Shown: positions 1 through 10,644 of the stretch, one piece after another
Position numbering within the stretch: the first letter of the stretch is position 1
How the letters are laid out: every line of letters begins with the position of its first letter
DNA from: Pleurotus djamor
Taxonomy: Eukaryota; Basidiomycota; Agaricomycetes; Agaricales; Pleurotaceae
Length of the DNA stretch: 64,000 nt
Direction: 5' to 3'
NCBI GenBank assembly: GCA_029747585.1
Contig: JAPEVF010000154.1
Span: forward strand, 24,106 to 88,105
Made by a program: the position numbers and the translations under genes
The notes under the pieces: generated by a model
Seen by the model: the letters and a program-made list of their open reading frames with translations, nothing else
Databases searched by the model: none
Told to the model about the DNA's origin: nothing

Positions 1-1134
1 ACTTCTGTAGGTTTACGTTGCGAACCGTCTGGTCTGATCCCCGCGCCTGAAACGGCCTGCATTCCTCGACTAGAGGCGCTGTCAATCAGCGTCGTGAAGA
101 TGTCAAGGAGGCTTACTTACGTTCATTTGACTGACTGTAGACATGGTGAGGTGTACAACAACTGGGTTCGGAGCCTCTTCCAAGTGGTATGACGGGGAAC
201 CCTGCTTGAATGTACCAGGAGGAGCCAATACAGGAGTTGCAAAATTCTTTGATCGGAGATTTACTGTGTTGAAATCGTCATCAGTGTCAAGCAGCCGCAA
301 GTCTTGAGGTTCCGAGTCGGTATCTCGCAAAATGGTACCAGGAGTACGGTGGTCCATCCATTTCGACCCGTGTGGTTGGGTAAGATGAGGACCTCCAAAT
401 TTTGATTCCCCGTTAGCATGCGAAGTTGGCGATTTCGCTGAGGTCATCATGGTTCCTGCGAGAGGCTTGAAATGATGTGCATTTGATTGTGCTTGGAAGC
501 TGATATTTTGAACATCACAGTGCGAGAGTTGCATATAAGGTTCAGCGAACTTAGAGACGAGACGACGACCCTGTGAGAGTTCTTGAGGGCTGTCCAAGGG
601 TATTTTGTTATATGCGCCATAAGTCTTCGAGTCAGAGATGCCATCGACGTTGACTATTCGGTGCATACCAGACGGAGGCAGCTCAGAGAACCCATCTGTT
701 GAAGTTGTGGTAACAAGGGGGCGTCCTTCGTAGAAAGGGGAGCGTAACGACAATGTTCGGCGAGGTGCACAATTTTGACGGGGGAGGTCCTTGGCGAACT
801 GACCAATGACGATGGGAGAGTCCAAGATACAGTCCTCAGCGCTGATAGATGAGTCCATTGGCACAGATTCCGAGTCGGTCTTGGAAGATCGAATGATAGT
901 TCGTATATCGCCATGGCAAAGAGACAATATGAGTGCATGAGCTGTAGTGACTAAAGCGATTGCGGTCGCGTATGCATGGAACGAGCCACGAGCGGGTACT
1001 GTTTCGAGGGGGAGACCCAGCAGACTTAGACCTGAGCAGTGGTGTAATTCATACAGAAATGAGTTGACCAAAGCGAAGCCTGCAATGAGGAGGAGTCTCA
1101 GTAGAGTATCGCGTTGGAGGTCAAGGAAAGGCAT
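1..1134 (-). CDS. Membrane-anchored protein of unknown function (3' end missing)
   Basis: The ATG is at 1134. Exon 1 runs 1134..121 (338 codons) and ends in phase 0 at a clean GTAAGTAAG donor. Intron 120..57 contains a CTGAC branch point, and exon 2 (56..1) stays open to the window edge, so the protein continues beyond it. Two hydrophobic segments lie near the N-terminus (about residues 11-31 and 55-75). After them comes a long polar, Ser/Pro/Thr-rich region without a recognised domain. This layout (two nearby membrane helices, then a disordered tail) would suit a nuclear-envelope or ER protein such as a Pom34-like nucleoporin, but I see no sequence motif that decides this. The gene is divergent from BRN1 across 200 bases. 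Confidence 0.7.
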
Positions 1135-1334
1135 GAGAAGGGAGAGGTTTCGCTTCCAGGACGTAAATGACAGGCCGTCCTGTTGTGCAATACAAACTCA
1201 GACAATGTGTCACGCGACTGTGACATACTGTGACACATCGTGTTTGTACGCGTCGATCACGTGTTGTAATCAACCATTCATCCAAACGATTGTGGTCCTT
1301 TGACTCCTAATTCAGTTGCTTTCTCCCCGCATCC
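1135..1334. promoter_or_regulatory. Divergent promoter between the membrane protein and BRN1
   Basis: These 200 bases separate two divergent start codons. They hold GTGTCAC at 1207-1213, a tandem ACTGTGACA at 1217-1225 and 1227-1235, and a CACGTG E-box at 1258-1263. Factor binding is inference only. Confidence 0.5.
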
Positions 1335-4207
1335 ATGGCCCGCAAGCCTCGCAACGCCGAAAAGGCTCAACCTTTGTACGCGGATACAGATGAAGAATTC
1401 ACAGAGCCAGAAGAAAGCCCCTCCCGCCCCTCAGGCAGCCGACACTTGAAGAAGCGTATTAGCGAGGCCTATCTTCCTGGACACGACGCAAGCTTCTCTC
1501 TGGACAGCCAAGGCGCTAGGCCTGCAGTGAACATCAATGATGATGCGGCAGAAAAACGCAGAAGACGGAAAAGCGCGAAACTCACTGCTGAAGGCACTCT
1601 GGGGGGACCGTCCTCCGAAGGGCAGAACGACCCGGAGTCCCGTGCAGCCAGGCAGAAGGCCCAAATCGCCTCCGTAGCTCTGCCTGCAATTCCAGATGTA
1701 CAGATCAACATTAACAGCGCTAGCTACGAAGAATGGATGAAATTAGCCACAGATAATGTATGTCTCATATCATTGCACGCGTTACCCAATCCATTTCTCC
1801 CTCACATCCCGCGTTTCGCTCAATTCTTGCATGCTCACCCCCTTCGTAGAAAATCAATGCCGCTAATTCATGGAAATTCATGTTAATTGACTACTTCCAT
1901 GATATGTCCCTTCTCCGCAACACTGACGACAACTCTATCAACTTTCAACGTGCATCGTGTACGCTGGATGGCTGCGTGAAAGTGTGGACGAGTCGCGTTG
2001 ATAGCGTTGGGACGGAGACCGGGAAACTCCTGAGTAACCTTGCAAATGAGGGACAAATTGACGAAGAAGATGAAGAAGGAGAGCCTGGCCCCGATGGCGA
2101 ACCTGTCAAGAAGAAGAAGAAAACGAGCAGACCAGAAGCCACACTAGCTAAAACTGCCCAACAGCTAAAATGCAAGAAACCCGACCTCGACTTTGCGGTC
2201 GATCCGCTTTTCAAGAAGACTTGTGCAGATTTCGATGAAGGCGGCGCTCAAGGTCTCTTGATGAACCATCTCAGCTTGGGTCTGGGGAGTCGAGGGGCAT
2301 TACGTGTCATTTTCGACGCGAGTGACTCTATGGGCGTTGAAGAAGAGGAGCTTGCCGAAGAACCTGTAGATGAAATCGACCTCTCAGCACTACGCAGTAA
2401 GCATCTCCCCGTCCCTCGAACTCCAGAAGCTTACAAACTTCCTCCTTTAGCATTCCTACCTGACGCTGACATCCTCGAAGACAAGGAAATCGCTCCCTCT
2501 CTCGCCGATTTTTCGTTCTCTAAATCCACTGGTTTTGACATCGACACCTCTCTATTTCAAGATGATTCTCAGGATGGCGACGACGACGATTTTGCCGCTC
2601 CAGACAGATTTGGTGATGGCGGTATGGATCTGGACGGCGAGGCTCCCGGAGCTGAGGACTTTTTTCAAGGACCACAAGCTATCAACGACGACTATTATCC
2701 GGCTGAAGGGGATGACTATGGCGGTGACAACGCCTCAAATGGATCTGTCGGTCCTGAGGGCTCACAGGGTGCTGCTCCGTATGTGCCTTTTGATCCACGG
2801 AAGGTGCCCAACCAAAGGGATCTCGTCATGGCCATGACAGAAGGTGACGGCGAGGGTGGAATGATGGACTACTTCGACCAGAACTTCAACAAGAATTGGG
2901 CCGGCCCTGAGCACTGGAAAATGCGCAAGGTTATTCGTCGTGGTACTGTTAAATCATTTCTCTATACTCTTTTGACCTCATTGTACTCGCTCAGGTGACG
3001 CAGATGCCAATGGCAAAACTACCAAAGCTCGGCGAGAAAAGAAAGAGGCCTTCAAAATTGACTTCCTCGCCCCAGCTGAAAAGAGTATAGCGGCACTGAC
3101 GAAAGAACTTTTTGCTCCTGCCGTTGGGCGTGCAGGGATTAATCTCCCTGGTCACGGACCAAAGAAAGGCAAGAAGAAATCCAAGGAAGGCACCAAACGT
3201 GACGACCATCGCCTACCCGACGACATGCACTTCTCGAGCACACAGTTAGTGACGCTTTTCTTGAAGCCCAAGTTTGCGGTATGTCTTGTCTTTTCCATGA
3301 ATATCCCTTGCATCTGCTTACTTCTTGTCAATGATAGCTCAAGATGCGTGGTCGGAGAGTCAAATACAACCAAGACAATGGCGAAGTCGACCAGAATACT
3401 TGGGCACAAGGAGCAAGAGATGGAGACGGCGGCGAGGACATTGATCGTAAGCCCTGTTACCCGTCACTCCCCTTATAGCTGACCTCATGTATCTCTTCTG
3501 CTAGAAAATCCACTACCATTCAACACGCAATTCTTTGGTGACGACGATGACGGTCCGGGGTTCGGTGATGATGACGGTTTCGATGCTGGGATTGGTAGCT
3601 TCGCCGGTGCTGAAGTGGATATGGATGGTGAACAGGATCTTCTTGCTGCCACCCAAGGCCAAAGTCGACGCGTTAAGCCCGAGTTTGTCAAGTATGCGAA
3701 ACGCGCCAAGCGAGTTGATGTCAAGAAACTCAAGGAGAACATATGGAAGGGGCTGGACATCGTTACTTCAACAACGGGCGATGCTGATCAGGAACATAAT
3801 ATGGTACATCCTTTCTTTAGATCCGGTGACTATTGTCGTTCTCATTCCGTTCACAGGATGTCGACGACGCGCCAAAGCCAACCGATCCTACGGATGCACG
3901 CCAATTCAGTTCTGTGATATCAAATTTACAAAGGTCGTACCCTCCGGAGAAAATGCGAGATATCAGCACAAGTTTCTGTTTCATCTGCTTGTTGCACTTG
4001 GCCAATGAAGAAGGTCTCCGCCTCGAATCGACAGACGCTCCATCACAGGCCGAAATAGAGGAGGACGAGATGCCGAGCTTGAACAAGCAGAAAGTTGGGG
4101 ATCTGTGGGATCTAAAGGTCGGGCATCCAAATCTTTTGATTCATCAACCCATACTCAACGCACTCGCACAGATATACCGCGATCCGACGGCCACCAGGTC
4201 CGCATAG
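1335..4207 (+). CDS. BRN1: Condensin complex subunit 2 (barren/CAP-H kleisin)
   Basis: Six exons: 1335..1757, 1850..2942, 2995..3278, 3338..3446, 3505..3803, 3857..4207; 852 aa. The kleisin subunit bridges the SMC2 and SMC4 heads in condensin and is needed for mitotic chromosome compaction. The barren-family signature is strong: just after the first splice the protein reads NSWKFMLIDYFHDM and then ASCTLDGCVKVWTSRVDSV, with a downstream acidic linker, a conserved central LKPKFA segment and a C-terminal winged-helix region ending near CLLHLANEEGL. Phases agree at every junction. The length fits fungal CAP-H proteins (about 750-900 aa). The acidic, low-complexity middle (about residues 195-365) is usual for the family. 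Confidence 0.97.
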
Positions 4208-4514
4208 CCTTAATTGCTGAGGCCGTTTCTTGCACCCAGTTATTTATGTATTTATATATCCACAGTTACAGTAGGCCCAAGCGAATTATTCTCATACGAA
4301 TAACCTTATCTTATCATTGATTGTCGTTCATGCCCTATAGGTCAAAGATGTTTATGTTGTACAACGGGGACACAGCTAATTGATACATGGTGGCTAAGAA
4401 GTATATGGCTACAAATGTGAAAATAGTGGGGAGACATACATCATATGTGATATGGGCGGAGCATAGTTTGGTGGGAAGTAAAATGGTATGCATATGGACC
4501 TAGGCAGAAGGCGC
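4208..4514. other. Convergent intergenic spacer
   Basis: The spacer lies between the BRN1 stop and the stop of the orphan on the other strand. It is A/T-richer than its surroundings, as expected for two 3' UTRs. I see no further feature. Confidence 0.5.
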
Positions 4515-4908
4515 TCAGTGGACAGAAGCCCACGCATTCCACATCGTCTCGTGGCGCTGTTGAGTGCGCATACTGAGTTCAAGGTACTCCGAGAAGGCCT
4601 GCTGGGGCAACTCCAGCATGCCTTGATCGGGACGACGAAAGACATCGCTGGGCGGGAAGATCGTCAAGATGTCCGTTGGCTTGATCCTTGCCGTTGGCAC
4701 ATCAGTTGCAAGGAACACTCGTTCGCCGAACGGTGTGTAGGTGCTGACCTCCAGCCAACGATCAAGCTTGGTGTGCGTTCGCGCAGCTGGCGAAAAAATC
4801 AGACCGTCAGATCGTCAGAACTGATGTATCAACTCATGGCTTTTACTCACCTTGCACGATCACTACCTTACGTTGAACAATAGCTACTCCGAGTTCGCCT
4901 GCCTTCAT
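4515..4908 (-). CDS. Small protein of unknown function
   Basis: Two exons, 4908..4851 and 4786..4515, give 109 aa. The intron starts with GTGAGTAAAA and ends in CGCCAG, and the reading frame is continuous across it. I do not recognise the family. The first 50 residues look compact, with alternating hydrophobic residues (KVVIVQ, LDRWLEVSTYTPFGERVFLAT) that suggest beta-strands. The C-terminus is helical and polar. There is no signal peptide, membrane segment or cysteine pattern. The splice site with consistent phase and the absence of a competing frame support it as a real gene; function is unknown. Confidence 0.6.
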
Positions 4909-6763
4909 TTTTGATTTCTACTCGATGTGAATGTGAAAGTTGAAAGAGTGAACTGAGATAGAGGACGACGACGATTAGCGAGGCTCCAGGGACTGGTCGG
5001 TGGTACAAAGTACCTGAGTACGACTCAGATTCTGACCTCGACAGTATTTATGGAGAACCTTGGGGGGGTCAATGTCGTCCTTGTTCTTCTATTGTTCGAA
5101 TGTTTGCCTTGCAGGGGGTTATGTAGAAGGTAATTTCGACGTCCGCTCCGGAAAACAATAAGGAGTTCGGCCTAAAGCTCGAGTACCAAGAACCGATACA
5201 AACTAAATGGCCCATTCAGACGGTCAAGCTTCAAGGCTGGTTAGGTTCAATCAAGGGCTCGGCAAACTACAAGGCCTTCCTAAAACGAAGAGGCTTCCTC
5301 CTTCCCTGCACGGCCTGCACCACGTGTGCCACGTGGCCACGATTTTTTCTCAGGCTCTACTTCCTTGTTTGGCTCCTCTTGCCTTCGATCGCGACTTGTC
5401 CTTACGCACATATCTACCTCCGTCATTTCTCTCGAAAACAGGCTACGCCACTAGCAAACTTCGGTGACCTGCTCGCTAAAAATTGATGATTGATCTACCT
5501 ACGTAGCTTCTTGAACGCGATGCAACACCTTGTCTCGTTTGGGTCGTGCCGACCCTTCACATCCTTGATGATGTGAAACCTCTGCTGCGTGGCACATGTC
5601 TTCCTGTCGTCGATGCACATTCCCACTGGTCAAAGCGAACGGTGACTCACCTTTCTCGCAGGCATTTTGCGGTTCTCGCGCCCACTTCGCACTGGCACCT
5701 TCGGCTTCACACGCTGACGCTCCTTCACAAAGTGATCATTGGATCCTATCAACCCGAGGCGTTTGTGCGCTCTTGATGCATGGTGCATGATCAATTGCTT
5801 GGGCTGGCACGATGCATCAAGAGCCCTGGAGTTCATGTCAACGTATATTACGCCAATAAGTTAAACCATATTACCCTCATAAAAGTAAATTATCCCTCGT
5901 TTCGATGATGAAGGGAAGAACCTGGGCGCCATACGGTTGCGAGCACGTAACGTACGTCCGTTAGTACCTCGATCGAAGAACCCTGCCCCACGGTATCATG
6001 CAACGGACCCTCACCCAGTGGCACCTAGTGGCACTTGTCAACGAGACAAAGTTTTTTCTTCTCCTACCATCTATAGTTGGGCTGCTCGAACCCGTGCCCT
6101 TACGCCCTCAATCATGCGGCATGCGCCCACACTAATCAAGCCTCGAGCTACACCTCTCTCTCACGCGCACGGCTCTATATCTGTCTTGACGCTTCGGGAA
6201 ATGATCTTACTTCCGGGTTAGATTGTCTCAAATCCGAAATGAAAAAGGTCAAGCCATTATTTATCCAGAATTCCACTCACCTGGAGTTCTTCCCGCCCCA
6301 AGGGCTTGTGTGAGGGTTCTACGATAACTTCAGGTTAGAGGACAATCTAAGCGCTGAAATCCATGATCCTGAGGCTTCTCCCGCACAAGAAATTGATGTT
6401 GGCGACCACATCTCGATTCCTCGATCACGACCCCGAGCATCCCAGCAACTATCACCGCAACAGGACCAGGAAAACCCGGGGGCCACCCCGTGAAATTTTT
6501 CTTACGGACACGACGGCTCAGGAATTCGAAAAAGGGTACCTGAAAAAAAAATCAAAAAANTGGGTATTTTGTGTTCAGAAATACTACACACGCGCAGGCT
6601 TTTGTACAACGAACGGAGAAGTTGTAAGACGGAGGAGATATTACAGAAGATTGGATGGGGCGTGGGCCGAGGCAGGGTAATCGAAATGGTCTAGTAGTCA
6701 GGATCAGGAGGCGCAGTGCCAAATGATTGAATAAAAGTCTTCGGAATGTCCTTTTAATTAAGT
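4909..6763. other. Long intergenic region without a supported gene
   Basis: About 1.85 kb upstream of the orphan gene and downstream of the 378-aa gene. Several open frames of 60 to 105 codons exist, but none has splice support, domain content or a convincing start. Features noted: two CACGTG boxes 9 bases apart (5321-5326, 5330-5335), a tRNA-like SINE head near 6060-6170 on the minus strand, and an A-rich run with an N at 6560. Confidence 0.5.
6060..6170 (-). repeat. Possible tRNA-derived SINE head
   Basis: Read on the minus strand, this stretch carries an A-box-like GTAGCTCGAGG and, about 50 bases on, a B-box-like GGGTTCGAGC, which is the spacing of an internal RNA polymerase III promoter. 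The surrounding arms do not fold into a proper cloverleaf (the T-stem does not pair), so it is not a functional tRNA. A degenerate tRNA-related SINE is the simplest reading. No second copy is visible in this window. Confidence 0.3.
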
Positions 6764-8147
6764 CTAGCGGAGGGGGGCGTTGAAGGAACGGGGTATGACT
6801 CGCAGTTGAGGTTGCCAACTGCCCATGGAGACGTGGTGGATACTGACAAGGACGAGATCGTCGAAGGTGATACGGTTGGTAACGAGCCGGTTGTTGTTGT
6901 TGACCCCAACTCGCCATTTAACGGCGGATTCATCTTCCAGCATATGGTTGTGACGTTCCTGCAAGGGCAAAAAGATTAGGTCAATGCGTTCCAAGATCGC
7001 CATGACATAAAGGTCCGATGACGGTATTTGATGAAGACTAACCTCAATAAAGCGCTGCACACATTTAGCAACGTTCTTTGCCAATTTGGCCTTTGTTATT
7101 GGTCCCGGCGGGCTTCTAAAATCCTTCGTGGGGATCTGTCGACTCCATTGACGGTAGCCAGGCCACTGTTCGTAGGAATAACGGTTAACCTTCTTGTCCC
7201 TGCCCGAAACGTGGCCGACGAAAGAAATGGAAACTTACCTCCAAACGGATGGACACGCTCGGTCCTCGTTGTTGGAAAACGGTTTCATCGCGACCGTGAA
7301 GTTGCTTGACTTTGGAGTGCAAAGCATCCTGCAGGGAGATGCCGCAGACGTCCCCTCCGGATGTGGAGGTGTAGAAGTAGATAGGTGCTTCGAGTTGGAC
7401 CTCCTCGACGTATCGGCGCCGGTCGCTATTGGTGTGGGGTCGGTACATTATTTGTGGTATCATGGGCCCCCATGAAGGTGCCCTGGGGAGGCTGTGAGCA
7501 TCTTTGAAGAACCCCTGCTGCTCTCTATGGGTATAACGGATTCCATCGCCCTGCACGAGTGATAAATTCAAAGAATGAAGGGACTATCAACGGAGGTGCT
7601 TACCTCTTCCTGTGTGAGGTCCTGAGTGTATGGAGAGCCTCTCTGGCTTGGACCTTGCGAGTCATATTCTGTCAGTGTTGCATGGAGGTCGGAAGACGTT
7701 GAGGGGGCGAAAGAACCGTCTGGAATAACCGATGGGGACGATGGGTCGAGAACCCATGAATTCTGAGTGGGGAATGTGATGGGCGATAACGGCTGAGAGT
7801 GTGGGTTCTGAAACATAGCTGTGTGCGAGATGGGTGTGTAGGGTATCATTGGAACAGTTAGTGGCGAAAACAGTCCGTTTATATGAGTGCTGTCGCTGAG
7901 CTCGTCGTGCGGTGATTCGGGGGTTGGCCAGCCCTGACTGTGCGCGTTGAGGCTGTAGTCCGACGGCGACGACGATGAGGCAGGACTAGCATCGAAGTCT
8001 TGGTTGAGGTTGTCGAAGGGCTATCACTCGAGCATGAGTCGCTGTTATAGAAACGGTAAAGGTGAAATGGCAAAATCTCACATATGGTGAAGTGATGGGT
8101 TGGAATGCCTTTGAGTCCTCAACCCATCCCTGTTGCTGCGACGACAT
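6764..8147 (-). CDS. Protein of unknown function with a conserved-looking C-terminal domain
   Basis: Five exons: 8147..8082, 8020..7604, 7550..7239, 7189..7043, 6958..6764; 378 aa, all phase 0. The N-terminal third is Ser/Pro/Gln-rich and probably disordered. The second half is compact, with a WPGYRQWSRQI motif, a PPGPITKAKLAKNVAKC stretch and a C-terminal FDDLVLVSIHHVSMGSWQP segment. These dense, aromatic-rich motifs look like a conserved domain, possibly a regulatory protein, but I cannot name the family. The ATG at 8147 is the first usable one in the present sequence. An ATG at 8206 opens a frame (MPFDLDF) that would join this protein if one base were missing near 8176-8188, so the true N-terminus may be about 20 residues longer. 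Confidence 0.8.
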
Positions 8148-8847
8148 GTCTATGGGATATGGGTGTGAGGTTAAGCCGAAATCGAGAAGTCTAGGTCGAA
8201 GGGCATTTGGTCAAGGGTGATTCGCGGGGGAGAGTCTATGTAGATTGCTCACAAGGGAGAGTGATCGTGAGTCATACGAATCGAGGGACTTGAGGAATGA
8301 TGATGGTATTATACGAGACGAGAGGCGAACAGCTTTTATAACTGCCCTTGAGGTGAGTCGCGCATTGGGTCAGGGGCCGCGGGGGGNAAGCTGATTGGAG
8401 AAAGAGCTGTAGACTAGATTTGATCTGAGGCAGTCATTTTGGGATTGTCTATAGCATTGCAAAATTCTTGATAGCTTTATTCGAAGGTGATGGTGGCCAC
8501 ACCATGATTCTGACCATTTAGACAGCATTGCCCCTCCAGGAGTCACAAGCGAGGCTGAAGCCTGAGATGCGCAGCTGCGTCACGATTGCTCCCAGGAAGA
8601 AGGCGGCGGCGGTTGCAGTATCAGTAAGTACATTGACATAGAGTAGAGCACAGGTTAACAGGTCGCGCCCTCCAAAAGGAATCCGGTCATGACTTGAACA
8701 CGAACACAGCATTCTAGTTCAACAGGATTCGGTTTGTGCGCCTATTACAATTCCGCAATAACCTCCTCGTTCCCACGTGGCGTGCTTCGGTGTGAAGCTG
8801 TTCCTAGTGCAGATTCCGTACTACGACGGAAAGCCCAACTACCCCAA
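8148..8847. promoter_or_regulatory. Divergent promoter region upstream of LEO1
   Basis: About 700 bases between divergent starts. A CACGTG E-box sits at 8774-8779, roughly 70 bases before the LEO1 ATG, and a G-run ends in an N at 8386. I find no supported gene in the stretch. Confidence 0.4.
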
Positions 8848-10555
8848 ATGTCGTCTCTGGCGGGTGCACTTATTCCTCCTCCTCAATCTAATTACTCCCA
8901 TCACCAAGCCAATGTTCCCAAGAATGAATACGAAATGGATCATCCACAAGGCGCGCTAAAGGACGAGGATGAAGAACAGGATGAAGAAATGACAGACTTG
9001 TTTGGAAACGACAACGACGTATTAGAAATTAAACACGACGAGTACGTGCATTGGGAAGTACGATTTCTTTGCCGGTGTAGTGAACTCATGCGTGTTTAGA
9101 AATGCTGCGACACCGTCTACCTCGGCCAACGATCAGGAGTCTGACCGTCTCCCCACGCCAGAACAGGAACACCGACGCGCCTTGGAATACGACGAGGACG
9201 ATGAGATACCACCAGACCTTGCTGTAGAAGTTAGGGAGGCAAATGTTGCATTTCCCAACATCCCTGTTCCAAAAGCATCAGACGGAGAGGTATGTGATCA
9301 TGTTCCACCTTCCAGACGCGTCTCATAACCCATATGCATGCGTAGAACTGGGTTATTCGTATGCCTACGTTTGTCCAAGTAGACTCCAAGCCGTATCATC
9401 CAGACACATATATCGGTCCAGAGCATGATGACGAGGAACTGCAACACACAGAGAATATGCGTGAAAAGAGCATGACCATCAAACTCAAAGTAGAGAACAC
9501 CGTGCGTTGGCGTTGGATAAAGGATCAGAATGGTCATGAGGTATGTAGCAACATCTCACTGCGTTGCCGCAATGAACCCCCTCTCATATCCTTCCCAAGA
9601 GAAAACAATCCAATAGCCGTGTCATACGCTGGTCAGATGGCAGCATGAGTCTTCGTCTCGGAAAAGAACTGTTTGACATCCACCAGAGCGTCGACAATTC
9701 CGCTGCTGTCCCCCGCCAGGCACTAGGCTCGCAGTCTCAGTCTCAGTCACAATCTGCCTCGCAACAACCCCCATCATCACAGCAGACAGGCGGCTCCTCA
9801 AAGCAAGGCCTAACCTATCTCGTAGCCCAACACAAACGTGCCCAAGTCCTGCAAGCCGAAGCGGTAATCACCGGATACATGTCCCTGAGGCCCACAGGTA
9901 TGCAATCCGAAACCCACAAAATGCTCGTTCGCGCCGTGGGTCAGAAACACAACAAAGTCGCACGTCTGCGCCTCGCGCCCGACCCAACAAGGGACCCTGA
10001 AAGAGAAGTCCAGGAATTGATGAAACAAAATGCGAAGAAGTCGAAGAGAAAATCGGAGAACGATGATGGCCTCGGAGGAGGTGGAGGAGGGGGTAGGAAA
10101 CGCCGTTACCCCCGAAAGCGGGGGTCTCCTGCATGGAGCGATGATGAAGATGATCTGGGCCACACCTACGCTCCCTCTGATGAGGATGAAGATGACATTG
10201 GCCGTAGCTCGCAAAGTCGTAAAGGAAAAAGTAGGCATGACGATCCAGAGGGCAAAGGAGACTATCAAGAAGATGGCTTCGTTGTCGCTGATGAAGACGA
10301 CGACTCAGACGGGGGTGCAAAANCGNCCGTCGCCACGAAGACACCATGGAAGATGATCCTTTGGAAAAGATGGAGGCTCAACTCGAGCGAAATGCCCAAC
10401 GACGGCAGCACACATCCAATCAGGATGCAGATACGCCTGATGAAGATGGTGGGGCCATGGATGTCGAGAGCGAGGAGGAAGAGGACGAGTTCAGGGTAAG
10501 ACGAAACTCACGGCGGAAGGCAGTGAACCTTGCAGAAGAGGAGGAAGAGGAATAG
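8848..10555 (+). CDS. LEO1: RNA polymerase-associated Paf1 complex subunit Leo1
   Basis: Four exons: 8848..9041, 9100..9289, 9346..9540, 9600..10555; 510 aa once the two Ns at 10323 and 10326 are ignored. Leo1 helps the Paf1 complex travel with RNA polymerase II and supports histone modification. The family core is clear: FVQVDSKPYHPDTY, a VENTVRWRW segment, VIRWSDGSMSLRLG and a later GYMSLRPTGMQSETHKML. Acidic N- and C-terminal tails are typical. As written, the frame breaks at AAAnCGnCC: the upstream frame runs into unrelated sequence, while the correct acidic C-terminus lies in another frame. Deleting both Ns restores one continuous frame to the stop at 10555. The MSSLAGAL start at 8848 is preferred over an upstream in-frame codon. 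Confidence 0.95.
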
Positions 10556-10644
10556 TTTTTCGTCTATATTTAGCTCTGTACATGTACATGGCCTAGAGTT
10601 AGAAAAATATTTTCTCCCCCTTCCTCCCCACGACTTGAGTTACT

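Noticed and set aside
447..938. Open frames antiparallel or out of phase to the membrane protein
   Set aside because: They are shadows of the 338-codon exon with no splice sites or domains.
6060..6170. Functional tRNA gene
   Set aside because: The B-box-like sequence is present, but the T-stem and acceptor do not pair and no anticodon arm can be drawn.
5207..6680. Several open frames of 60 to 105 codons in the long spacer
   Set aside because: They overlap, have no domain, no intron support and no plausible start context.
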